From assembly GCA_947628975.1 (NCBI GenBank), contig CANRBW010000095.1, positions 1 to 6,137 on the forward strand: a stretch of DNA of 6,137 bases. Direction: 5' to 3'. The notes under the pieces are model-generated. The model was not told where the DNA came from. It did no database searches and saw nothing but the letters and a program-made list of their open reading frames with translations. The position numbers and the translations under genes were made by a program. How positions within the stretch are numbered: the first letter of the stretch is position 1; every line of letters starts with the position of its first letter. The stretch comes from an uncultured Oscillospiraceae bacterium (lineage in GTDB: Bacteria; Bacillota; Clostridia; Oscillospirales; Oscillospiraceae). Positions 1 to 5,109 of this stretch are shown piece after piece.

Positions 1-282
1 CCCCACCGGGCCGCCCACGTCCGGGCCCTCGTCCCAGGTCAGACCGCAGTCCCGCAGGGTCTTGTAGATCAGCTCCACCGCCCCCTCCACCAGTCGGCCC
101 TGGTCGGTGTCCTCGATGCGGAGGATGAACTTTCCCCCCAGGGAGCGGGCGATGAGCCAGGTGTAGAGCGCGGTGCGGAGATTGCCCACGTGCATATACC
201 CCGTGGGGGAGGGGGCGAAGCGGGTGCGGACCTCCCCGGCCGGGATCCGGCCCTCCATCTCCTCAAACCACGTCATATCCAT
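1..282 (-). CDS. gltX: Glutamyl-tRNA synthetase, N-terminal part (runs off window)
   Basis: Cytoplasmic class I aminoacyl-tRNA synthetase that charges tRNA with glutamate (in many Firmicutes also tRNA-Gln, later amidated). The 94 visible codons begin MDMTWFEEMEG and hold the Rossmann-fold start: RFAPSPTGYMHVGN at residues 21-34, where HVGN (31-34) is the HIGH-type ATP-binding signature, then LRTALY and the conserved RIEDTDQ at 55-61. The KMSKS loop and anticodon-binding domain lie outside the window. The ATG at 282-280 is chosen because GGGAGG stands 8 nt upstream on the minus strand (about 291-299). A second in-frame ATG at 276-274 is closer than usual to that site. The gene is divergent from the region to its right; a candidate promoter lies at 338-365. 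Family assignment is near certain. Whether it is the discriminating or non-discriminating form cannot be told from this part. Confidence 0.95.
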   Translation of the reverse strand, partial: MDMTWFEEMEGRIPAGEVRTRFAPSPTGYMHVGNLRTALYTWLIARSLGGKFILRIEDTDQGRLVEGAVELIYKTLRDCGLTWDEGPDVGGPVG

Positions 283-318
283 AAAAAGGGCCTCCCATCA
301 AAAATTTTCGTTCTCATC

Positions 319-347
319 TTGCTTTTTATCGCGCGGTATAGTAAAAT
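319..347 (+). promoter_or_regulatory. Sigma-A-type promoter for leader RNA / LRR gene
   Basis: TTGCTT (319-324), a 17-bp spacer and TAAAAT (342-347) form a good vegetative promoter, with a start expected near 353-355. The same boxes, spacing and spacer core recur at 2286-2314 before the CAP gene. Both copies share the core CGCGGYATAGTAAAATA, and both have CCCATCAAAA just upstream (294-303 and 2272-2281). The distance to the LRR start codon is about 300 nt, and an intrinsic terminator lies between them. Confidence 0.6.
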
Positions 348-365
348 ACATCGTAGAAGCGCCAA
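338..365 (-). promoter_or_regulatory. Candidate gltX promoter (minus strand)
   Basis: On the minus strand TTGGCG (365-360) and TACTAT (343-338) are separated by 16 bp, a fair sigma-A -35/-10 pair, about 55 nt before the gltX ATG. Its -10 overlaps by two bases the -10 of the stronger plus-strand promoter at 319-347, so the two would compete for polymerase. The -35 is only a moderate match, so this is tentative. Confidence 0.35.
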
Positions 366-559
366 AAAGGCGGCAGGCCGCGGGGTGCGCCAACACCCCG
401 CAGCCCTGTACAGAGTGTAGGGGCACTCAGCACAGCAACAAGATAGTTGCGCCACAGTTATTATACTTGCTCTTGAGTTCCATTTCAAGGGCAAAAAAAC
501 TGTGTTACGCTGGAGTTTTCCGGCGGTGTTGAGGCAAACGCTCTCAACACCGCCTTTTT
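354..559 (+). ncRNA. Putative structured leader RNA or small RNA, class unknown
   Basis: Between a promoter (319-347) and an intrinsic terminator (522-559) lies about 200 nt with many hairpins. Seen by eye: CGCC/GGCG with an A5 loop (360-372); GCGGGGTG/CACCCCGC (380-401); CCCT/AGGG enclosing ACA/TGT (404-423); GCAAC/GTTGC (435-450); CACAGTT (453-459) with AACTGTG (498-504), enclosing a 10-bp stem of TTGCTCTTGA with TCAAGGGCAA. CTCAGC (426-431) can pair with GCTGGAG (509-515, one bulge), closing a three-way junction around the last two hairpins. No convincing ORF with a ribosome binding site is present. It could be a free small RNA (6S-like size, but I see no 6S closing stem) or a cis leader attenuating the LRR gene. 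I could not match it to T-box, c-di-GMP, c-di-AMP or other riboswitch cores I know. Confidence 0.4.
522..559 (+). terminator. Rho-independent terminator
   Basis: A perfect 12-bp stem (GGCGGTGTTGAG at 522-533 with its complement at 543-554) has a 9-nt loop and is followed at once by TTTTT (555-559). The orientation is clearly plus strand, as no matching A-run precedes the stem. It ends the transcript begun near 354, or acts as an attenuator for the LRR gene starting at 653. No second promoter is evident between it and that gene. Confidence 0.8.
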
Positions 560-563
560 GCGC

Positions 564-634
564 GTTTCCGAGACCTCTCCTAACGGGGCGGGGCCAGGAG
601 AAAACGCCCCGCCCCACCCGGAGAACTCGGAAAC
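564..634 (+). promoter_or_regulatory. Long GC-rich compound hairpin in 5' leader
   Basis: Three nested perfect stems: GTTTCCGAG (564-572) with CTCGGAAAC (626-634); TCTCC (576-580) with GGAGA (620-624); GGGGCGGGGC (585-594) with GCCCCGCCCC (606-615). The apical loop is 11 nt, giving 24 paired bases in all. There is no T-run on either side, so it is not a standard terminator. It ends 6 nt before the GGAGGA ribosome binding site (641-646) and leaves it free. It may stabilise the mRNA, insulate the site or bind a factor; the role is inference. Confidence 0.45.
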
Positions 635-652
635 CACGAAGGAGGAACCTCC

Positions 653-880
653 ATGAAAAAACGAGCCCTATCCCTTTTCCTGACCCTGGCCCTCTGCCTG
701 GGCCTCCTGCCCGCCCCCGCCCTGGCGGCGGGGGAGGTAGTGGCCTATGGCTACTGTGGCGCGGACGAGGACGGGCAAAACCTGTCCTGGACCCTCACCG
801 CCGACGGCACCCTCACCATCTCCGGAACAGGGGCGATGAAAGACTTCTTTTCTCCGCCACCCTGGGGAACTCAAAGGTAA
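653..880 (+). CDS. 5' fragment of the LRR gene: signal peptide plus N-terminal module, 75 aa
   Basis: This is the piece translated if the TAA is obeyed: MKKRALSLFL start, hydrophobic core through residue 20, ALA cleavage site near residue 25, then about 50 mature residues containing TLTISGTGAM and ending PPPWGTQR. The start has a good ribosome binding site, so a small secreted peptide could be made. In the family this stretch normally leads straight into KIVTVVIGEG-type repeat sequence, which here follows the stop codon, so it is best regarded as the front end of the broken gene. Its signal peptide resembles that of the CAP gene, with a 26-nt identical run (687-712 versus 2471-2496). Confidence 0.5.
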   Translation: MKKRALSLFLTLALCLGLLPAPALAAGEVVAYGYCGADEDGQNLSWTLTADGTLTISGTGAMKDFFSPPPWGTQR

Positions 881-910
881 AAAATCGTCACCGTCGTCAT
901 TGGGGAGGGC

Positions 911-1459
911 GTGACCACCATCGGGAGGGAAGCCTTTCGGGAGTGCAAGAACTTGACCGATGTTACCCTCCCGGAGGGGTTGACCACCATCGGCGACTAT
1001 GCTTTTTATATTTGTCCTGCCCTGACTAACGTGACCCTCCCGGAGAGCCTGACAACCATCGACCACATGGCCTTTAGTTGTTGTGACGCCCTGACTACTG
1101 TGACCATCCCGGAGAACCTGACCACCATTGACGACCGGGCCTTTTATAATTGCCGCGCTCTAACTAGCTTTGCTGTAGCGGCGGACAACCCCGCCTACAC
1201 CGCCGTGGACGGCGTGCTGTTCAACAAGGATAAGACCACGCTGGTTCTGTATCCCATGGCCAAACCTCCCCGCACGACCTACAATGTCCCGGATGGCGTG
1301 ACCACTATCGGCGACAATGCCTTTGGGGAGTGCGACGTCCTGACCAATGTGACCCTCCCGGATGGTCTGACCACCATCGGCGACTGGGCCTTTTATAATT
1401 GCGACGCTCTGACCAATGTGACCTTCCCGGCGAGCCTGACCACCCTCAGCGAAAATGCT
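911..1459 (+). repeat. BspA-type leucine-rich repeats, 69-bp units
   Basis: Tandem 23-codon units with the pattern LTTIGxxAFxxCxALTxVTLPxx begin at 911, 980, 1049 and 1118. After an insertion carrying the DGVLFNKDKT segment they resume at 1298, 1367 and 1436 (last one partial). This is the LRR_5 / Treponema pallidum-type LRR of bacterial surface proteins. DNA identity between units is high around GACCACCATCG, so copy number could change by slippage or recombination. Confidence 0.85.
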
Positions 1460-2197
1460 TTTGATGATGAGTGGTATGGTGAGAATGATCAAGCAGAAAT
1501 GATCAGTGTAAGATTTTTAGGAGATGTGCCGCAGACTGGTGATGCTAGCTATGTAAATGGCCCGTTCGCAAATCGTACTTTGACCATCTGTTACCCCAAG
1601 GAAAACGACACTTGGACAGATGAGGCCAAGGCATACCTGACCCGCGATGCACTCGACGTTACCTGGGTGGGGGTCAGACCTGGGGATGAGGTCTGCATGG
1701 TAACCGTGCCCTCCACCCGACACGGCAAGGTCACTGTCACACCTCGGGCAGCTCTGGCTGGGACCCAGGCGACCCTTACCGTCACCCCGGATGAGGGCTA
1801 CGAGCTGGACAGGCTCATCGTCACCCAGGCAGACGGGACGGAGGTGGCTGTGACCGACAACACCTTCACCATGCCCGCCTCGGATGTGACCGTGGTCGCC
1901 ACCTTCAAGCGGATCATGCCGTCCGGCGGGAAGTCCGGGACGATGGTGGAGCCCACGGGGCAGTCGCTGGACTGGGCGGTCACCGAGACCGGGCAGCTCA
2001 GCATCGACGGCGAGCTGGACCGGGATGAGGCGGTCCTGGCGGCGTGCTACGACCAAACTGGCCGCTTCGTCGGACTCCGCTGGCTGGACGCCCAGCACAC
2101 GAATGCCCAGGTGGACCAGGCCGACAGCCTGCGGCTCTTCTGGCTGGACGCAAAGCTGCGCCCCATAGCCCCCAAGACCACGGTGTGGGGGGAGTAG
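911..2197 (+). CDS. 3' fragment of the LRR gene: LRRs, B-repeat and shared C-terminal domain
   Basis: The longest open stretch after the stop, 428 aa if GTG 911 is used. That GTG is a valine inside the first LRR (VTTIG), and the GGGGAGGG before it is only 1 nt away, so a real start here is unlikely. Translation would need reinitiation from the stop 30 nt upstream. Without a signal peptide the product would stay in the cytoplasm. Contents: four 23-residue repeats (from 911, 980, 1049, 1118), an extended unit with DGVLFNKDKTTLVLYP (typical of BspA proteins), more repeats from 1298, 1367 and 1436, an AT-richer linker (about 1471-1560), a B-repeat (about 1691-1909) and the shared C-terminus. The coding structure is fully kept, suggesting that the stop is recent or not real. 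Confidence 0.5.
   Translation: MTTIGREAFRECKNLTDVTLPEGLTTIGDYAFYICPALTNVTLPESLTTIDHMAFSCCDALTTVTIPENLTTIDDRAFYNCRALTSFAVAADNPAYTAVDGVLFNKDKTTLVLYPMAKPPRTTYNVPDGVTTIGDNAFGECDVLTNVTLPDGLTTIGDWAFYNCDALTNVTFPASLTTLSENAFDDEWYGENDQAEMISVRFLGDVPQTGDASYVNGPFANRTLTICYPKENDTWTDEAKAYLTRDALDVTWVGVRPGDEVCMVTVPSTRHGKVTVTPRAALAGTQATLTVTPDEGYELDRLIVTQADGTEVAVTDNTFTMPASDVTVVATFKRIMPSGGKSGTMVEPTGQSLDWAVTETGQLSIDGELDRDEAVLAACYDQTGRFVGLRWLDAQHTNAQVDQADSLRLFWLDAKLRPIAPKTTVWGE
1796..2194 (+). repeat. Direct repeat copy 1: shared 3' coding cassette
   Basis: Matches 3919-4314 with about 24 mismatches plus one 3-nt indel (hand count, about 94% identity), from the GYELD motif of the B-repeat to the last codon. The final 74 nt (2123-2196) are identical. 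Upstream of 1796 similarity drops abruptly although the protein domain is homologous. This indicates a recent duplication or gene conversion between the two surface-protein genes. Confidence 0.9.
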
Positions 2198-2259
2198 ACT
2201 TCGGACCATACGGCAAGGCGGAGGGCGGCCCCACGGGGCCGCCCTCCGCGTCAAGTCTA
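2195..2259 (+). terminator. Terminator-like hairpin after the LRR gene
   Basis: A 13-bp GC-rich stem (2219-2231 with 2236-2248) closed by a 4-nt loop lies 21 nt past the stop codon. An outer 7-bp arm pairs TAGACTT (2195-2201, including the stop codon) with AAGTCTA (2253-2259). There is no clean T-run after it, so intrinsic termination would be weak. It separates the LRR gene from the promoter of the next gene at 2286. Confidence 0.5.
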
Positions 2260-2285
2260 TACCTCGGGCCACCCATCAAAATCAT

Positions 2286-2314
2286 TTGCTTTTTTCACCG
2301 CGGCATAGTAAAAT
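2286..2314 (+). promoter_or_regulatory. Sigma-A-type promoter of the redoxin-CAP gene
   Basis: TTGCTT (2286-2291), a 17-bp spacer and TAAAAT (2309-2314) give an expected start near 2321, leaving a leader of about 105 nt before the ATG at 2425. It is a near copy of the promoter at 319-347, including the spacer core and the CCCATCAAAA upstream, so the two surface genes probably share control. Unlike the first copy, its leader holds no intrinsic terminator, only a weak GCCGCG/CGCGGC pairing (2326-2331 with 2352-2357). Confidence 0.6.
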
Positions 2315-2424
2315 AGAACGTGAGTGCCGCGATACCGCCGCTATCTTTGCCCGCGGCCCTGTTTCAAGAAAAATCCCCGTCCCGCCGCCACCCGCCCGAA
2401 GATTGCATCACAGGAGGAAGAACC

Positions 2425-4317
2425 ATGAAAAGACGAGCGCTGTCCCTGCTTTTGACCCTGTCCCTGACCGTGGCCCTCTGCCTGGGCCTCCTGCCCCTCA
2501 CCGCCGCCGCGGCGGAGGCGACGCTGCCGTATGACATTCCCTCTACGGTGAAGTGGTCGTTTCCCACCCTCACCGGAGGGCAGATCAACCAGGACACCTA
2601 TTCCGGCCAAGCTGTTATCCTGATCTTTTTCCGCGCCAATGAGACGTGCGGCAACTCCAACAACACGATCGAGGCCCTGGCCCATGCGGAGTGGGCCAAG
2701 TCCGATCAGTTCCAGATCGTCGCCGTGGCCTGCGGAGAGTCGGATGAAAGCGCGGCGGTGGTGAAGGAGCACGCCGACGCCTTCTATCAATATCATGGGT
2801 CCGCGGATGGAACCATCCAGTACTGTTACGCCACAAGTCGTGAAATGTGGACGGTCGTCCCGGCCCTCCAGCGGCTGGTGGGGGGCGAAGCGAATCAAGT
2901 CACTTACGCGATGAACTACGTCTTCGACGGCCAAGGCCATCTGCGCGACACCTGGCAGGGAAGCTACAGCGCGCAAAAGTATAAGAGCGCGCTGACCCTG
3001 CTGGGGCTTCTTGACCCAGGCGCGGGAGGATCGACATTGTACAGTGGGCTCTATCCCGTGACGATCAGCGGAAGCAATGACTATGACAGCGCCTACCAGG
3101 TCTTTGAACTGCTGAACAGCTACCGCCGGGAGAACAGTCTTTCCGAACTGGTGATGGACCAGTCGCTTTTGTACACCGGGATGTTTCGGGCGGCGGAGAT
3201 CGCGCTGTTCTACGACCACACCAGACCTGACGGTGACTATTTCTTTACCGCTTTCTCGCTCCAGTTCACCAAAGGGGAGAGAAGCGAAAATATAGCGGCG
3301 GGTTTTGGAACTCCTGAGCTGGTCATGAACGGTTGGAAGGACTCCCCAGGGCACAATGCAAATATGCTTACGCCGGAACACAGATCTGTGGGCATTGGCG
3401 CTTTTGTGGACCAAAACGGTACGCGCTATTGGGTACAGGTTTTTTCCGGACAGAGCGGCACGGCAGAGTCCAGCCGGAGCACCGGCGTAAAGACGTTCAC
3501 AACGAGGACAGAGGCTCTAGTGGAGAATTTGGATCTTGCCGTGTCGCCGGGCTCCGCCACTCTGAATGTGGGGGAAACGGAGACGTTGAGTCTATATAAC
3601 CGTAACATTGGATGGAGCGGCTCCCGCGCGCCGATCCATGCCAGCTACGCCGAGTCTTCCGACGAGAATGTGGCCACCGTGACCTTGAATGAGGACGGAA
3701 CCGTAGCGCTCAACGCCCTTTCCCAGGGCAGCACCACGGTGCGGATCGGTTTGGTACCCACACTAGGCAAAACGCCCCTCACCGTTGAGGTGCCTGTCAC
3801 CGTGCGCCCCAGGAGCTACACCGTCGCCGTATCCAGTCCCCGGCACGGGACCGTGCTCCCCAGCCCTGCCAGCGGCCCGGCGGGGACCAAGGTTACCCTC
3901 ACGGCCAGGCCGGCCAGCGGCTACGAGCTGGACAGGCTCATTGTCACCCAGTCGGACGGGACGGAGGTAGAGGTCACCGATAACACCTTCACCATGCCCG
4001 CCTCGGATGTGACTGTGATCGCCACCTTCAAGTTGATCATGCCCGGCGGGAAGTCCGGGACGATGCTGGAGCCCACGGGGCAGTCGCTGGGCTGGGCAGT
4101 CACCGAGACCGGAGAGCTCAGCATCGACGGCGAACTGGACCGGGATGAGGCGGTCCTGGCGGCGTGCTACGACCAGTCCGGCCGCTTCGTCGGGCTCCGC
4201 TGGCTGGACGCCCAGCACACGAATGCCCAGGTGGACCAGGTTGACAGCCTGCGGCTCTTCTGGCTGGACGCAAAGCTGCGCCCCATAGCCCCCAAGACCA
4301 CGGTGTGGGGGGAGTAA
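2425..4317 (+). CDS. Secreted redoxin-like / CAP (SCP, YkwD-like) / Big_2 / B-repeat surface protein, 630 aa
   Basis: Start ATG 2425 follows AGGAGG (2412-2417) and opens a signal peptide (KRR, hydrophobic core, AAAA cut near residue 30). A GTG 105 nt upstream in frame has no such support. Domains: thioredoxin/TlpA-like fold about 34-195 with FFRANETCGNS (C75 kept, second Cys of CxxC replaced by S78; C103 and C134 also present); CAP domain about 220-342 with likely cavity residues E258, H265 (DHTRPDG), E288 (SENIAAG) and H310 (SPGHNAN); Big_2-like Ig domain about 368-460; InlB-type B-repeat about 464-536; C-terminal domain about 546-630 shared with the upstream LRR gene. No LPXTG, SLH or lipobox is seen. 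Bacterial CAP proteins are often extracellular with unclear biochemistry. Redox and binding roles here are inference. It likely forms its own transcription unit, ending before the 4347-4376 hairpin. Confidence 0.85.
   Translation: MKRRALSLLLTLSLTVALCLGLLPLTAAAAEATLPYDIPSTVKWSFPTLTGGQINQDTYSGQAVILIFFRANETCGNSNNTIEALAHAEWAKSDQFQIVAVACGESDESAAVVKEHADAFYQYHGSADGTIQYCYATSREMWTVVPALQRLVGGEANQVTYAMNYVFDGQGHLRDTWQGSYSAQKYKSALTLLGLLDPGAGGSTLYSGLYPVTISGSNDYDSAYQVFELLNSYRRENSLSELVMDQSLLYTGMFRAAEIALFYDHTRPDGDYFFTAFSLQFTKGERSENIAAGFGTPELVMNGWKDSPGHNANMLTPEHRSVGIGAFVDQNGTRYWVQVFSGQSGTAESSRSTGVKTFTTRTEALVENLDLAVSPGSATLNVGETETLSLYNRNIGWSGSRAPIHASYAESSDENVATVTLNEDGTVALNALSQGSTTVRIGLVPTLGKTPLTVEVPVTVRPRSYTVAVSSPRHGTVLPSPASGPAGTKVTLTARPASGYELDRLIVTQSDGTEVEVTDNTFTMPASDVTVIATFKLIMPGGKSGTMLEPTGQSLGWAVTETGELSIDGELDRDEAVLAACYDQSGRFVGLRWLDAQHTNAQVDQVDSLRLFWLDAKLRPIAPKTTVWGE
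3919..4314 (+). repeat. Direct repeat copy 2: shared 3' coding cassette
   Basis: Second copy of 1796-2194, one codon shorter (MPGGKSG in place of MPSGGKSG). It encodes the end of the B-repeat and the shared C-terminal domain, with motifs AACYDQSGRFVGLRWLDA, LRLFWLDAKLRP and a final TTVWGE. At protein level 9 of 132 aligned residues differ. Confidence 0.9.
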
Positions 4318-4339
4318 ACCTCTCCGCCCGGACCACGAA

Positions 4340-4376
4340 GTGGAAAAGGCGCCCTTCCCGCTCGGGAAGGGCGCCT
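4340..4376 (-). terminator. Intergenic terminator between convergent genes
   Basis: A perfect 13-bp stem (4347-4359 with 4364-4376) has a GCTC loop. On the minus strand it is followed by TTTT (4347-4344), and it lies 45 nt beyond the nth stop, so it fits nth best. On the plus strand the tail is only CTCAGTTTG, so it may act weakly for the CAP gene, which ends at 4317. Confidence 0.65.
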
Positions 4377-4420
4377 CTCAGTTTGTCAAAGAAGCGGCCC
4401 CGCCATTTCTTTGAGAATCG

Positions 4421-5065
4421 CTATGCCCGCCTCTGCTGGAAACTTTTGCACCAGGGGGCCAGGACGCACGCCCCGCACCTGGGGCTCCGGGCGGTGCAGA
4501 CCGCCCGGCCGTGGAGCACCAGCCGGTGGCAGAAGTCGTTGGACTCCTCCGGGGGGAGGACCTTCCGCAGCTGCAACTCCACCTGGTGGGGGTCCTTGGA
4601 GCCGTCGGTGAGGCCCAGCTTGCCGGAGATGCGGATACAGTGGGTGTCCGCCACCACCGCGCCGGGGGTGTGGTAGATGTCCCCCAGCACCAGGTTGGCG
4701 GTCTTCCGGCCCACGCCGGGGAGCTTGAGCAGTTCCTCCATGGTGCCCGGCACCTTGCCGCCGTAGTCGGCCAGGAGCATCTGGGCGGCCAGGACGATGT
4801 CCCGCGCCTTGGCCCGGAAGAAGCCGGTGGAGTGGATGATGGCCTCCACATCCGCCACGTCCGCCGCCGCCAGGGCCTCCAGCGTGGGATAGCGGCCAAA
4901 CAGCTCCGGGGTCACCAGGTTTACCCGCGCGTCGGTACACTGGGCGGACAGCCGCACGGAGAACAGCAGTTCATAGTCCTTTTCGTAGTTGAGCGAGCAC
5001 ACGCCGTCGGGGTAGAGCGCCTTCAGCGCCTCCACGATCCGCGCGGCCTTTTCTTTCTTTGTCAT
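4421..5065 (-). CDS. nth: Endonuclease III (base-excision repair DNA glycosylase/AP lyase)
   Basis: Removes oxidised pyrimidines from DNA and nicks the resulting abasic site by beta-elimination; cytoplasmic, base-excision repair. The 214-aa product has the usual family length. It shows LSAQCTDARVN (39-49), the helix-hairpin-helix LPGVGRKTANLVLG (115-128) with catalytic Lys121, catalytic Asp140 in VADTH, and the 4Fe-4S loop C190-x6-C197-x2-C200-x5-C206. The start ATG 5065-5063 follows AGGGGAG on the minus strand, about 7 nt away. It is convergent with the CAP gene and divergent from glyA, with a candidate promoter at 5110-5139. All key residues are present, so it should be active. Confidence 0.95.
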   Translation of the reverse strand: MTKKEKAARIVEALKALYPDGVCSLNYEKDYELLFSVRLSAQCTDARVNLVTPELFGRYPTLEALAAADVADVEAIIHSTGFFRAKARDIVLAAQMLLADYGGKVPGTMEELLKLPGVGRKTANLVLGDIYHTPGAVVADTHCIRISGKLGLTDGSKDPHQVELQLRKVLPPEESNDFCHRLVLHGRAVCTARSPRCGACVLAPWCKSFQQRRA

Positions 5066-5077
5066 GCGCCTCTCCCC

Positions 5078-5107
5078 TTGACAGAAACGGTGTTCCTTGG
5101 GTACAAT
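5078..5107 (+). promoter_or_regulatory. glyA promoter
   Basis: A consensus TTGACA (5078-5083), an 18-bp spacer and TACAAT (5102-5107) give an expected start near 5114, about 49 nt before the glyA ATG. The -35 box lies inside the nth leader. The short leader shows no riboswitch-like structure. Confidence 0.7.
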
Positions 5108-5109
5108 AC

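Larger units (their letters stand above)
653..2197 (+). pseudogene. Secreted BspA-type LRR surface protein, interrupted by an in-frame TAA
   Basis: One continuous frame of 515 codons runs from ATG 653 (GGAGGA at 641-646, 6-nt spacing) to TAG 2195-2197, broken only by TAA at 878-880 (codon 76). Both sides are in the same frame and the domain plan is uninterrupted, so this is a nonsense change rather than a frameshift. Order: signal peptide 1-25 (cut after ALA); short N-terminal module (YGYCGADEDG ... TLTISGTGAM) common before such repeats, about 28-75; BspA/TpLRR (LRR_5) repeats of 23 residues from about 77 to 270; linker; InlB-type B-repeat about 347-419; C-terminal domain about 420-514 nearly identical to that of the next gene. 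No LPXTG, SLH or dockerin motif is seen, so anchoring is unknown. Such proteins usually mediate adhesion or host contact. It could be a true pseudogene, a sequencing error, or be read through. Confidence 0.7.

Noticed and set aside
354..430. tRNA gene or T-box leader next to gltX
   Set aside because: No cloverleaf with a GTTCRA-type arm and no T-box GGTGGNACCGCG-like element found; the RNA also points away from gltX.
173..532. Plus-strand open frames of 119 and 76 codons (173-532, 190-420) spanning the gltX start and the leader region
   Set aside because: They overlap gltX antisense, have no ribosome binding site, and run into the terminator stem; the region reads as structured RNA rather than coding.
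911..1459. CRISPR-like or other non-coding array from the regularly spaced 69-bp units
   Set aside because: The periodicity is that of 23-codon leucine-rich repeats in an open frame; there are no unique spacers between identical repeats.
2320..2424. Upstream GTG start at 2320 extending the CAP protein by 35 residues
   Set aside because: It sits at the predicted transcription start, has no ribosome binding site, and would bury the signal peptide. The ATG at 2425 has AGGAGG at proper spacing and opens directly into a signal peptide.
2425..2514. Lipoprotein signal (Cys in the signal peptide core, C19 here; C15 in the LRR gene)
   Set aside because: The residue before Cys is Leu (ALC) and the Cys lies in the middle of the hydrophobic core, followed by a better signal peptidase I site.
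2341..3414. 357-codon minus-strand open frame opposite the redoxin-CAP gene
   Set aside because: No ribosome binding site or domain; mirror frame of a clear secreted multidomain protein.
653..4317. Insertion sequence or transposon origin for the surface-gene island
   Set aside because: No transposase, integrase, terminal inverted repeats or target-site duplication are visible at its edges; the long direct repeats are explained by the shared coding ends.
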